Below, piece after piece: positions 1-8,324 of a stretch of 64,000 bases of DNA (position 1 is the first letter of the stretch; each line of letters starts with the position of its first letter). Both the position numbers and the translations under genes were made by a program. Location of the stretch: positions 2,728,001-2,792,000 of the forward strand of contig NZ_CP081942.1 in the NCBI RefSeq assembly GCF_020386635.1, read 5' to 3'. The notes beneath the pieces are model-generated. The model made no database searches, had not been told where the DNA came from, and saw only the letters and a program-made list of their open reading frames with translations. The DNA comes from Pseudomonas sp. MM211. GTDB taxonomy: Bacteria > Pseudomonadota > Gammaproteobacteria > Pseudomonadales > Pseudomonadaceae.

Positions 1-3000
1 AATCGTCCTGAGCTGTTGACCTATGCCCTGGCCAGCCTTGGTCAGCAGTCAATGACCGATTTCGAGGTGATCTTGGTCAACGATCATGGCGAACCGGTCG
101 AGCACTTGCTGCAAGGTTATCAATTCCCCATCACCTATGTGCGCCTTGGTACCAATGGAGGGCTATCGGCCGCCCGTAACGCCGGTTTGAGGCTGGCTTG
201 TGGTCGATACGTCTGTTATCTCGATGATGATGACATCTACCTGCCTGATCATCTCGCCATCATGTTCGAGGCGCTCGAGAAGAACCCTCAGTGCGTGGTT
301 TACAGCGCTGCCGAGTACGTCAATGAGCGAGTGGAAAGCGGCCAGCGTGTCGAGCTTGGAAAGCAGAGCCCGTTCCGTCATTCCAGTTACGACAGGGATC
401 ACCTGTTCTCTCAGAATTACATTCCCGTCAATACCTGGGCGCATCCGCGTAGCATGTTGGCGGCCGTGGGCGAGTTTGATACGGGGCTTAGCGCATTCGA
501 AGACTGGGACATGCTGCTACGCCTGGCAGCGCGTTATACATTTGTGCATGTTCCTCTGATCACTGCGCAGGTGCGTCTGCGCGATGCGCCGAACACCGGC
601 ACTGATCACATGCTTGGCAGGGAGCAGAAGAATTTCGCCGCGTTGTACTTGGAAATGTATCGGCGCCATGGTGATGGCGGTAACAGTGCCGTTATCGCAG
701 GCAGGGCACGGGTTCTGCAGCGTTTTGGAATTACCGTAGAGTACGGGCGCTCCTCGCCGAGCATGCAGGCCTGGCTGGACAAACGTAGCCTTACGCCGGT
801 GCAGAGAAAGCACATCGCAGGGCGGCTTGAGGGCGGAGCGGCGGCCCCCCGGTTTGGCGTCGTGATACTGGATAATCAGGGCGACCATGCTGCGCTGGTG
901 TTGACTCTGGCGTCTTTGGAGCGAGCTCGTTTCAACTATGAGAAGCTGCAGGCTTTCGTACTTACCCCGCTAAGTGACGTTGCACAGGGCGCTACGCCTT
1001 GCCAAGTGATCACCTTACCTGCCGAGGGCTATGTCGCGTCACTCAATGCGCTTATGAACGATTCAGCCTTCGATTGGTGTCTCCTCATGCGTGCGGGAGA
1101 TGAGCTGACGCAATCAGGCCTGATGATGGCCGGGCTGGAGTTGCTGACCGCTCCTGATTGTCGCGCAATCTACTGCGATGAGATGTTCCGCCAGGAGGGG
1201 CAGCTTGCTGCCGCGTTTCGGCCGGCATTCAACCTCGATTATCTGTTGAGTTTCCCTGCCGGGATGGCCAAGCACTGGCTGTTCCGCAGAGATGTTGTCG
1301 TAGCGGCCGGTGGGTTCGACCCCGCCTTTGAAAAAGCTCCGGAGTTTGAGCTGATCCTCAGGCTGATCAGCGAGGGTGGCTTGGATGGATTGGGCCATGT
1401 GGCTGAGCCTTTACTGATCACCGACGCACCTGCCCTTGTCGACAGCGATGCTGAGCAGCGGGCTATTAGCCTGCATCTGCAGCAGCGTGGGTACCAAAAT
1501 GCAGTTATCGGCTCCGCCAAGCCGGGTCGTTATCAGATTGATTATGGGCATGGGCAAACACCGCTTGTTTCCCTGCTCATCGTTGCTGGCGAGCGCCTAG
1601 AGCCCCTGCAGCGCTGTGTAGAGAGCATTCTTGAGAATACCCGCTACGCGAATTACGAGTTGCTGTTGATCCAGAGTCATTTTCAAGATGAGCAGGTCAG
1701 TGCATGGCTCGCCGCACTGGCTTCACTTGGAGAGGCACGCATCCGCGTGCTGCCTGCAGGTGGCGGGCAGCAGGCGCCTCAGTCCCTCATCAATCAGGCT
1801 GCCCAACAAGCCCATGGGGATTACCTATTGCTTCTTTCGGCTGATGCAGCCGCAATCAGTGATGACTGGCTGGATGAACTGCTCAACCATGGTCAACGTC
1901 CTGAGGTGGGCTGCGTCGGTGCCAAGCTGCTTTCGGCAGATGGGAAGATCTTTCAGGCCAGCCTTATCCTCGGTCTGGAAGGGCCGGTCGGCAGGCCGTA
2001 TACCGGTGAGCCCATGGATGCGCCTGGCTACATGCAGCGTCTTCAGGTCGCCCAGAACAGCAGCGCTGTGGGACATGATTGCCTGCTGGTCGAAAAAGCG
2101 CTGTTTTTCACTTTGGGTGGGCTGAGCGAGAGTGAGATACCGTTCCGATTCGCTGGCGCCGATCTATGCCTGAAGGCGCGTCAGGCAGGTTATCTGACCG
2201 TCTGGACACCATTTTCGCAACTGATGCTTGATCGTGCCGACAGCTCCCGTGGCACTGCGGCAGAACATGACGATATGTACGCCAAATGGTTGCCGATACT
2301 GGCGCGAGACCCAGCCTACAATCCTAACTTTTCCCTCTCTCAGCCGGGTGGCTTCAAGCTGGCCGATACGGCGTTGTCGTGGCGGCCACTGTCATCGTGG
2401 AAACCGTTGGCGACTGTGCTTGCACATCCCGCCGATAGCTCCGGCTCAGGGCACTACCGCGTCATGCAGCCATTCATGGCCCTACAACAGGCTGGCCTCG
2501 TCGACGGGGCGATATCTTCGGGGCTGATGCACGTTGCTGATCTGGAGCGCTACGAGCCTGACGTTATTGTTTTGCAGCGCCAGATAGGTGACGACCGTAT
2601 TGATGCAATGCGGCGTATGCAGGCGCTGTCTCGTGCCTTGAAGGTCTACGAGCTCGATGACTATCTGCCCAATCTACCGATGAAGAGCATTCACCGTGCA
2701 CATATGCCCCGGGACATTCTCAGATCCATGCGTCGTGGTCTTTCATATGTTGATCGTTTCGTCGTGTCGACTCAGCCGCTGGCGGATGCCTGCAGAGGGT
2801 TGCACGACGACATTCGGGTTATGGCGAACTGTCTTCCAGTAGCTTGGTGGAAAGGCCTTCACGCGCAGCGTCGGGTGTCCACTAAGCCAAGAGTGGGCTG
2901 GGCGGGCAGCATCAGTCACACCGGAGATCTGGAGATGATCGCCGATGTGGTCAGTGCTCTGGCGGACGAAGTCGACTGGGTATTCATGGGCATGTGTCCT

Positions 3001-3390
3001 GAGAAAATACGGCCCTTCGTCAAAGAAATTCACCGCGGCGTAGACATCAATAGCTACCCACAGGCATTGGCAGCACTTAATTTGGATCTGGCAGTGGCTC
3101 CTCTGGAAGAAAATTTGTTCAACGAGTGCAAGAGCAATCTTCGTTTGCTGGAGTTCGGAGCCTGTGGTTTTCCCGTGGTCTGCAGTGATGTGCCGAGTTA
3201 CGAGGGAGATCTGCCAGTGACCAGGGTGAAGAACCGTTATCGGGATTGGGTAGACGCAATCAGGATGCATGTCGCTGATCTGGACGCGACGGCTCGCGCA
3301 GGCGACGCCTTGCAGCAGCAGGTCATGCGCGACTGGATGCTCGAAGGGGACAACCTGATTGCATGGCAGCGAGCTTGGTTGCCTGACTGA
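1..3390 (+). CDS. Multidomain glycosyltransferase, probable flagellin glycosyltransferase (5' partial)
   Basis: The reading frame is open from base 1, so the true start lies upstream; 1129 residues are visible. Four glycosyltransferase-like modules can be seen. Residues 1 to about 235 are a GT2 domain with the acidic DDDD cluster at 75-78 (DXD, nucleotide-sugar/metal site). Residues about 285-480 and 521-760 are further GT2-like folds in which I see no clear DXD. Residues about 800-1129 look like a GT-B/GT4 domain with a donor-site-like segment around 'LLEFGACGFPVVCSD'. Very large multi-module transferases directly upstream of fliC (the Fgt/FgtA type) add O-linked glycans to flagellin in Pseudomonas; that role is inferred from position and architecture. 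The codon usage looks more A+T-rich than the neighbouring genes, as is common for variable glycosylation loci. Confidence 0.8.
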   Translation, partial: NRPELLTYALASLGQQSMTDFEVILVNDHGEPVEHLLQGYQFPITYVRLGTNGGLSAARNAGLRLACGRYVCYLDDDDIYLPDHLAIMFEALEKNPQCVVYSAAEYVNERVESGQRVELGKQSPFRHSSYDRDHLFSQNYIPVNTWAHPRSMLAAVGEFDTGLSAFEDWDMLLRLAARYTFVHVPLITAQVRLRDAPNTGTDHMLGREQKNFAALYLEMYRRHGDGGNSAVIAGRARVLQRFGITVEYGRSSPSMQAWLDKRSLTPVQRKHIAGRLEGGAAAPRFGVVILDNQGDHAALVLTLASLERARFNYEKLQAFVLTPLSDVAQGATPCQVITLPAEGYVASLNALMNDSAFDWCLLMRAGDELTQSGLMMAGLELLTAPDCRAIYCDEMFRQEGQLAAAFRPAFNLDYLLSFPAGMAKHWLFRRDVVVAAGGFDPAFEKAPEFELILRLISEGGLDGLGHVAEPLLITDAPALVDSDAEQRAISLHLQQRGYQNAVIGSAKPGRYQIDYGHGQTPLVSLLIVAGERLEPLQRCVESILENTRYANYELLLIQSHFQDEQVSAWLAALASLGEARIRVLPAGGGQQAPQSLINQAAQQAHGDYLLLLSADAAAISDDWLDELLNHGQRPEVGCVGAKLLSADGKIFQASLILGLEGPVGRPYTGEPMDAPGYMQRLQVAQNSSAVGHDCLLVEKALFFTLGGLSESEIPFRFAGADLCLKARQAGYLTVWTPFSQLMLDRADSSRGTAAEHDDMYAKWLPILARDPAYNPNFSLSQPGGFKLADTALSWRPLSSWKPLATVLAHPADSSGSGHYRVMQPFMALQQAGLVDGAISSGLMHVADLERYEPDVIVLQRQIGDDRIDAMRRMQALSRALKVYELDDYLPNLPMKSIHRAHMPRDILRSMRRGLSYVDRFVVSTQPLADACRGLHDDIRVMANCLPVAWWKGLHAQRRVSTKPRVGWAGSISHTGDLEMIADVVSALADEVDWVFMGMCPEKIRPFVKEIHRGVDINSYPQALAALNLDLAVAPLEENLFNECKSNLRLLEFGACGFPVVCSDVPSYEGDLPVTRVKNRYRDWVDAIRMHVADLDATARAGDALQQQVMRDWMLEGDNLIAWQRAWLPD

Positions 3391-3391
3391 G

Positions 3392-3415
3392 GCGTCGGTG
3401 GTCTGACGCGGTTTT
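3392..3415 (+). terminator. Weak possible terminator after the glycosyltransferase gene
   Basis: A 5-bp stem GCGTC/GACGC (3392-3396 and 3405-3409) with an 8-base loop is followed by GG and TTTT just after the stop codon. The stem is short, so this is tentative. Confidence 0.3.
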
Positions 3416-3527
3416 ATTGTCGGGCTCAAGAATTACAAGCAAGCGCCGATACGCTGCTTGGGAAGAGGTTGAAGAGTCATGGCACCAGGCTTGTCAAGGG
3501 AGTCGCAAAAAAATTCAACTTCTCTCC

Positions 3528-3554
3528 TAAAGCTTCGCAGATTCAGGTCGATAA
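3528..3554 (+). promoter_or_regulatory. Sigma-28 (FliA) promoter of fliC
   Basis: TAAA (3528-3531), exactly 15 bases, then GTCGATAA (3547-3554). This differs at one base from the FliA consensus TAAA-N15-GCCGATAA. It lies about 95 bp before the fliC start codon, consistent with late (class IV) flagellin expression after FlgM export. Confidence 0.88.
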
Positions 3555-3648
3555 AGAGTATGAAAGCGAACTCAATGTTGCCTGAGCATTGCAGGCCAGA
3601 GTCGCAAGCCCAGGCAAACACGTTAGTGTCCGATGGAGGACAAACATC

Positions 3649-4812
3649 ATGGCTTTGACCGTAAACACCAACATTGCGTCGTTGAACACTCAGCGCAACC
3701 TGAATACTTCGTCCAACGCGCTCAACACCTCGCTGCAGCGCCTGTCGACTGGTTCGCGCATCAACAGTGCCAAGGACGATGCGGCTGGCCTGCAGATTGC
3801 CAACCGTCTGACCAGCCAGGTCAACGGCCTGAACGTGGCAGTGAAGAACTCCAACGACGGCATCTCCATGGCGCAGACCGCTGAAGGCGCACTGCAGCAG
3901 TCGACCACCATTCTGCAGCGTATGCGTGACCTGTCCCTGCAGTCGGCCAACGGCTCGAACAGCGAAGGCGAGCGTAAGGCACTGAACTCGGAAGTGACCG
4001 AGCTCAAGAAAGAGCTGAACCGTATCTCCAACACCACCACCTTCGGTGGCAAGAAACTGCTGGATGGTAACTTCGGCACCACCACCTTCCAGGTAGGTAG
4101 CGCAGCTAACGAAACCATCAGCGTGAAGATCGACGAGATGAGCACTGCGTCGCTGAAGGGCAAGTACTACGAAGGTAGTCTGGCTGCTGCTGCTGGCACC
4201 GCCAGCGCTTCGGGTACCATCACCGTTTCCGGTACTGTCAATGGTACTGATTTCTCGGTAGATGTTGCTGTAGCTAGCGGTGCGACTGCTGTGGAAGTGA
4301 GCCAGTCGGTTGCAACTGCCATCAACGATGCGAACATCGGCGTAGGTGCCTTTGTGGATGACACTGGTGCTACCACACTGGTTTCTGGTCAGAATAGCGA
4401 TGGCACTGCCAACGCGCTGTCGGCACTGAGTGTAAGTGGCACTGTCGCTGGGGTTACAACCAACCCTGCATACACTGCGGCCACCGGTGTCACCGAAACA
4501 GAAATGACCAACATCGACGTCAGCACTGTACAGGGCGCTCAGGAGTCGGTAATCGTCATCGACCAAGCGATCCAGGCGATCGACAAGCAGCGTGCCGACC
4601 TCGGTGCTGTGCAGAACCGCTTCGAGAACACCATCGGTAACCTGCAGAACATCGCAGAGAACGTTTCGGCTGCACGTGGTCGGATTCAGGATACGGACTT
4701 CGCGGCAGAAACTGCGAACCTGACCAAGAACCAGATCCTGCAACAGGCCGGTACTGCGATCCTGTCTCAGGCCAACCAGCTGCCGCAGGCGGTGCTCAGC
4801 CTCCTGCAGTAA
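3649..4812 (+). CDS. fliC: Flagellin FliC
   Basis: Structural subunit of the flagellar filament, 387 residues, exported by the flagellar type III apparatus. The conserved N-terminal D0/D1 region begins [18 protein letters not shown], and the conserved C-terminal helix ends [14 protein letters not shown]. The central part (about residues 175-285) is short and Ala/Thr/Gly/Ser-rich, and offers the Ser/Thr acceptor sites expected for O-glycosylation by the upstream transferase. The length is close to the 394-residue a-type flagellin of P. aeruginosa. The start is fixed by the SD sequence GGAGGA at 3635-3640, eight bases before the ATG; an in-frame upstream start would add a non-conserved extension. 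A FliA promoter precedes it and a strong terminator follows. Confidence 0.97.
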   Translation: MALTVNTNIASLNTQRNLNTSSNALNTSLQRLSTGSRINSAKDDAAGLQIANRLTSQVNGLNVAVKNSNDGISMAQTAEGALQQSTTILQRMRDLSLQSANGSNSEGERKALNSEVTELKKELNRISNTTTFGGKKLLDGNFGTTTFQVGSAANETISVKIDEMSTASLKGKYYEGSLAAAAGTASASGTITVSGTVNGTDFSVDVAVASGATAVEVSQSVATAINDANIGVGAFVDDTGATTLVSGQNSDGTANALSALSVSGTVAGVTTNPAYTAATGVTETEMTNIDVSTVQGAQESVIVIDQAIQAIDKQRADLGAVQNRFENTIGNLQNIAENVSAARGRIQDTDFAAETANLTKNQILQQAGTAILSQANQLPQAVLSLLQ

Positions 4813-4840
4813 GCCAAATCGGCTAGGCTGCTTTAAACTC

Positions 4841-4873
4841 CGGGGGGAAGTGCATAGCGCTTCTCCCCGTTTT
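4841..4873 (+). terminator. Rho-independent terminator of fliC
   Basis: Stem CGGGGGGAAG (4841-4850) pairs with CTTCTCCCCG (4860-4869), with one G-T wobble, and is followed by TTTT (4870-4873). It sits between fliC and flaG and would keep the very abundant flagellin transcript monocistronic. Confidence 0.85.
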
Positions 4874-4892
4874 GCCTTGCGAGGTAAAAGAA

Positions 4893-5273
4893 ATGGACAT
4901 CGCAATAAATAGTTTGTCGCCGGTGCTGGCCAAGCCAACAGGTACCTCTGTGCCTATGGCTTATGCCGGAGCGGCGGCCTCTTCTGAAGCGGGTAATGAC
5001 CTGCCTACTGCACGCCAGGGCCAGGCTCCTGCTGAGAATACGGGGCAGATATACGAACAGGTGGATAACGCTGTCACGTCCATCCAGAGTTTTGTGCAGA
5101 ACATTCGGCGTGACCTGAACTTCAGCGTCGATGACTCGAGTGGTCGGGTTGTGGTCAAGGTGACCGATCGTGCTTCAGGTGATGTCATTCGCCAATTGCC
5201 TTCTGAAGAGGCATTACGACTGGCAGAAAGTCTGGAAGAGGTGCGCAGTCTGCTGTTCAAGGCTGAGGCCTGA
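4893..5273 (+). CDS. flaG: Flagellar protein FlaG
   Basis: FlaG family protein of 126 residues, thought to influence filament length in polar flagellates. The variable N-terminus (about 50 residues, Ala/Pro-rich) is followed by the conserved FlaG domain: 'LNFSVDDSSGRVVVKV', a 'GDVIRQLPSEEAL' motif and a C-terminal helix. The start ATG at 4893 is chosen because GAGGT lies at 4881-4885; the in-frame TTG at 4872 has no spacing for an SD and would overlap the fliC terminator. It lies between fliC and fliD, the usual Pseudomonas position. Confidence 0.93.
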   Translation: MDIAINSLSPVLAKPTGTSVPMAYAGAAASSEAGNDLPTARQGQAPAENTGQIYEQVDNAVTSIQSFVQNIRRDLNFSVDDSSGRVVVKVTDRASGDVIRQLPSEEALRLAESLEEVRSLLFKAEA

Positions 5274-5275
5274 CA

Positions 5276-5291
5276 TGGCTCGGTTTTTGAA
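5276..5291 (+). promoter_or_regulatory. Possible degenerate sigma-54 promoter before fliD
   Basis: TGGCTC-N5-TTGAA sits about 60 bp before fliD and resembles TGGCAC-N5-TTGCA, but the -12 GC is GA, a position that is normally invariant. The fliD operon is known to be FleQ/RpoN-dependent in P. aeruginosa, which is why the site is recorded. The evidence is weak. Confidence 0.3.
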
Positions 5292-5351
5292 TGCTGGAGA
5301 GGACTGAATGAACTTTCACGCATGAACGTCAATATCGTGACGGAGTAGATT

Positions 5352-6770
5352 ATGGCTATTGGTGGAGTTTCGACGGGCATCAACTCAGGGCTGCCCATCT
5401 CTGATTTGGTTACAGCGATGGTCAACGCCGAGAAGGCACCCAAGGAGGCGCAGCTTGCCCGCCTCTCGACTTCGACTACCACCAAGCTTTCTGGCTTGGG
5501 GCAGCTGAACAGTGCGCTCGGTGAGTTCCAGACCGCGCTCAAGGATCTCAACAGCGCGACGCTGTTCGAGAAACGCACTGCCACGTCATCCAACACCAGT
5601 GCGCTGACGGCCACCGCCGGTAAAACCGCATCAGCCGGAAATTACCAGGTGACAGTTGATAATCTCGCTTCGGCCAGCAAGGTAGCGACGAAAGCCCTCG
5701 ACGGTACGTTCAAGAGCGGAGATAGCGACGAGGTCCTGAGCGTCAAGCTTGGTGAAAGCGGCACCGCTATCGATGTAAAGATCACTGCAGGATCCGACCT
5801 TGCCAGCATTCGCGACCAGCTCAATACCGCGCTGAAGGGCAAGGGCGTTACCGTCAGCACGATCAACGATCCTGCCAGCGGTAAGTCTCGTCTGGTTTTT
5901 AGCGGTAACGAGACGGGCGATGGTAAGGACGTTATGGTTTCCGGCAGTGGTGATCTTGCTGGTCTCAGTGTCGATGGTCGTAATAAGCTCGCCACGGGTG
6001 ATGACTCCGCTGCCGGATTTATCGTCCAGGCGGCCAATGCCAAGTTCTCCATCGACGGTCTTGCGCTTACCAGCCCAACCAACTCGATCAAGGGTGCTAT
6101 TGCGGACGTCAGTTTCGAGTTGCTTGCGAAAACGGAAGAGGGTAAGCCACTTACTCTCAAAGTTGGTGAGGACAATGCGGGCGTCAAAGCAGGCATCAAG
6201 AAGTTCGTTGATGCCTACAACAAGCTGATCAATACCAGTAATGATCTGACCAGAGTCACTAAGGTCGGTGAGGACGGAACCCCGTTAGTAGGCGGTTTGG
6301 TTGGCGATTCGACTGTCCGAAATTTGCTTGGCGGAATACGCAACGAATTGGTAAATCCCGTTGGTGGCGATGGTGTAAAGGTACTTGCGGACCTGGGCAT
6401 CACCACTCAAAAGGACGGCACTCTGAAAATCGAGGACGCCAAGCTCGATGCTGCACTGAAAGACAATTTTGATGCTGTAGGCTCGTTCTTTGTCGGTGAT
6501 ACAGGGTTGGCGAAGCGTTTGGACGGCCAAGTGGCTGCGTACAGCCAGACGGGCGGTATTCTTTCGCAGCGCATGCAAGCGCTCGAGTCCACGCGGACCG
6601 ACATCAAAAAGCAAACCGAGAACCTCAATCTCCGTGTCGAAAAGATGCAAACGCGGCTGCTTGCGCAGTTCAATGCCATGGAATCTCTTATCGGCCAGTT
6701 GAATGGCACCAGTAGTCAGCTGCAAAGCACGCTTTCCAACCTGCCCGGTGTGGTTCAGAAGAGTAAATAA
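5352..6770 (+). CDS. fliD: Flagellar cap protein FliD (HAP2)
   Basis: Filament cap protein of 472 residues that folds flagellin monomers as they leave the growing tip and can also act as an adhesin. The N-terminal FliD_N domain starts [15 protein letters not shown]. The central variable domain covers roughly residues 100-230. The FliD_C domain shows '[16 protein letters not shown]' near residue 280, and a long C-terminal helix/coiled coil ('[20 protein letters not shown]') precedes the end. The length matches P. aeruginosa FliD types. The next gene, fliS, starts 2 bases after the stop, so the two are cotranscribed and probably translationally coupled. Confidence 0.95.
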   Translation: MAIGGVSTGINSGLPISDLVTAMVNAEKAPKEAQLARLSTSTTTKLSGLGQLNSALGEFQTALKDLNSATLFEKRTATSSNTSALTATAGKTASAGNYQVTVDNLASASKVATKALDGTFKSGDSDEVLSVKLGESGTAIDVKITAGSDLASIRDQLNTALKGKGVTVSTINDPASGKSRLVFSGNETGDGKDVMVSGSGDLAGLSVDGRNKLATGDDSAAGFIVQAANAKFSIDGLALTSPTNSIKGAIADVSFELLAKTEEGKPLTLKVGEDNAGVKAGIKKFVDAYNKLINTSNDLTRVTKVGEDGTPLVGGLVGDSTVRNLLGGIRNELVNPVGGDGVKVLADLGITTQKDGTLKIEDAKLDAALKDNFDAVGSFFVGDTGLAKRLDGQVAAYSQTGGILSQRMQALESTRTDIKKQTENLNLRVEKMQTRLLAQFNAMESLIGQLNGTSSQLQSTLSNLPGVVQKSK

Positions 6771-6772
6771 AA

Positions 6773-7159
6773 ATGAGCACTCCCATTGATACCTACAAAA
6801 GTGTCAAAACCAGTCAGGAAGTCACACCCTATCAAGCTGTTCGCCTGCTGCTCGACGGTGCCATAGAGCGAATTTCCTTGGCTTTGCTGGCTCAGCAGCA
6901 GGATAACCCAGGTCTTCGTGGTGAAGCCGTGAGCGGCACCTTATCCATCATCTCCGTATTGCAGTCGAGCCTGGATAAGGAGCTCGGTGGTGAGCTGGCG
7001 CAGAATCTGGATAATCTGTACGACTACATGAACCGTCGGCTTGTAGGAGTAGCGTTGGACGATACGCCTCGTCGGCTGGAAGAAGTTCAGGAATTGTTGA
7101 CGCAGATTCGTGATGCGTGGGAAGCGATAGACCCGGATGTCGAGCAGCCTGCAGGCTGA
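6773..7159 (+). CDS. fliS: Flagellin export chaperone FliS, first paralogue
   Basis: FliS-family helical-bundle chaperone of 128 residues, which holds cytoplasmic flagellin unfolded and prevents early polymerisation. The family signature '[15 protein letters not shown]' occurs near the N-terminus, and '[16 protein letters not shown]' in the second half. The ATG lies 2 bases after the fliD stop. A second FliS paralogue follows after 223 bases. This copy diverges more from the flagellin-chaperone norm in its N-terminal '[11 protein letters not shown]' segment. Which copy serves which cargo cannot be told from sequence. Confidence 0.92.
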   Translation: MSTPIDTYKSVKTSQEVTPYQAVRLLLDGAIERISLALLAQQQDNPGLRGEAVSGTLSIISVLQSSLDKELGGELAQNLDNLYDYMNRRLVGVALDDTPRRLEEVQELLTQIRDAWEAIDPDVEQPAG

Positions 7160-7318
7160 CTTCAGTGACGCATTGAGGTCTGGAGTTATCCGGCCTAATC
7201 GGCACGCTGAAGCTCAATATTCTCTTCAGCTGCCTCGTGCTCTATGCGAGTTGCGGAGCTTATGTGGGGTATTCGCGCCATGCTGTTTCAGCCCCATCTA
7301 TTTATGATTAATCCCCGC

Positions 7319-7345
7319 TAAAGCTCACGCCCACCATGCCGATAC
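7319..7345 (+). promoter_or_regulatory. Sigma-28 (FliA) promoter of the second fliS
   Basis: TAAA (7319-7322), exactly 15 bases, then GCCGATAC (7338-7345), one mismatch from the FliA consensus GCCGATAA. It lies 37 bp before the start of the second fliS, in the 223-base gap after the first fliS, so fliS2-fleP can be expressed late, together with flagellin. Confidence 0.82.
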
Positions 7346-7382
7346 ATTGAGTATTCCCGCTGTACACTGGAGTACATTCAGC

Positions 7383-7763
7383 ATGAACGCCATGGCCGCT
7401 ATGCGTCAGTATCAAAACGTCAACACTCAGGCTCAGGCTGTTGATGCTAGCCCGCATCGTCTGATTCAGATGCTGATGGAAGGTGGCCTCACTCGTCTGG
7501 CTCAGGCCCGCGGTGCAATGGAGCGTGAGCAGTTCGCAATGAAGGGCGAGCTGATCGGCAAGGCCATCGGCATCATCGGTGGTCTGCGTGCCGGCTTGAA
7601 CCTGGAGCAGGGTGGCGAACTGGCCGAGAATCTGGATAACCTGTACGACTACATGACCCGTCGTCTGCTTGAGGCTAATCTGAAGAACACTGTCGAGCCG
7701 CTCGATGAAGTTGCCGGCTTGCTGCGTAATGTGAAAACCGGCTGGGACGCAATTGCTCAGTGA
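7383..7763 (+). CDS. Flagellin export chaperone FliS, second paralogue (FliS')
   Basis: FliS-family protein of 126 residues. The N-terminus MNAMAAMRQYQNVNTQAQ and 'SPHRLIQMLMEGGLTRLAQA' are typical FliS motifs, and '[20 protein letters not shown]' is nearly identical to the matching segment of the first paralogue. The ATG at 7383 is preferred over an ATT/TTG extension because GGAG lies at 7369-7372. A tandem fliS-fliS' pair followed by fleP is known in P. aeruginosa strains. This copy has its own FliA promoter, so it is the better candidate for the bulk flagellin chaperone; that is inference. Confidence 0.92.
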   Translation: MNAMAAMRQYQNVNTQAQAVDASPHRLIQMLMEGGLTRLAQARGAMEREQFAMKGELIGKAIGIIGGLRAGLNLEQGGELAENLDNLYDYMTRRLLEANLKNTVEPLDEVAGLLRNVKTGWDAIAQ

Positions 7764-7789
7764 TCGGCATGCGTGAAAGGAGCATCTCC

Positions 7790-8086
7790 ATGAATACATC
7801 TGTTCAGCGCCTGCAGAGCACCGGTACCGCAATGCGTCAGGCATTGTCGACTGAAGATTGGGCTGCCATTGGCGAGCTGGATCTGCAGTGCCGTCAGGCT
7901 GTCGAAGACGCTATGGTCGACGCGGCGAACGATGACGGCGCTTTGCGTGCCCGCATGCAGGAGCTCTTGGATCTGTACAGGGATCTGGTGAGTGCTTGCC
8001 AAGCCGAGCGCCAGCGACTGGCCGGTGAGCTGATTCAGCTGAATCAGTCGCAGCAAGGTGCCAAGGTATATCAGCTTTTTGGCTGA
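7790..8086 (+). CDS. FleP/FliT-like small flagellar-locus protein
   Basis: A 98-residue, mostly helical protein with heptad-like leucines ('MQELLDLYRDLVSACQAERQRLAGEL'). Position after fliS' and size match FleP of P. aeruginosa, reported to affect type IV pilus length, and FliT-type chaperones generally. An SD AAAGGA lies at 7777-7782 before the ATG at 7790; the longer ORF from 7760 would overlap the fliS' stop and lacks an SD. Sequence similarity to FliT is too weak to assign function beyond the locus. Confidence 0.7.
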   Translation: MNTSVQRLQSTGTAMRQALSTEDWAAIGELDLQCRQAVEDAMVDAANDDGALRARMQELLDLYRDLVSACQAERQRLAGELIQLNQSQQGAKVYQLFG

Positions 8087-8110
8087 AGTGCCGTGTCGAG
8101 TAGTGGGCTG

Positions 8111-8126
8111 AGGCGGCGCGCCGCCT
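8111..8126. other. 16-bp perfect palindrome between fleP and fleQ
   Basis: AGGCGGCG/CGCCGCCT is a perfect inverted repeat with no loop bases, 25 bp after the fleP stop. It may form part of a terminator, but no T-tract follows directly. Its role is unknown. Confidence 0.45.
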
Positions 8127-8224
8127 TGTCCGTTAATCTCAGTAAAATGTTACCCTCCTGCCCATAGGTTCTCTTGGGCATGCCCCGGTATTCCTCGTTT
8201 GACCCCTGCTTGACAAAAAAACAC

Positions 8225-8238
8225 GTCATTAAATTGAC
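8225..8238 (+). promoter_or_regulatory. FleQ box upstream of fleQ
   Basis: The 14-mer GTCATTAAATTGAC matches the published FleQ-binding consensus GTCANTAAATTGAC at every defined position. It lies 87 bp before the fleQ start, just downstream of a TTGACA hexamer (8210-8215) that could be a -35 element. A bound FleQ would be placed on or next to the promoter, which suggests negative autoregulation. Confidence 0.85.
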
Positions 8239-8324
8239 TAAGCGCCAATAATTGACTTTACTGCTGGCTAAATGCTGGCGCTAAAAGGCGTTAGTTGGCT
8301 TTTTCTTTCTGGGCCAGATCAACT

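Noticed and set aside
3433..4938. A 501-codon open frame antisense to fliC
   Set aside because: fliC, its FliA promoter, SD and terminator explain the region; the antisense frame has no supporting signal.
8210..8240. A complete sigma-70 promoter for fleQ based on TTGACA at 8210
   Set aside because: No acceptable -10 hexamer lies 16-18 bases downstream; only the -35-like hexamer is seen.
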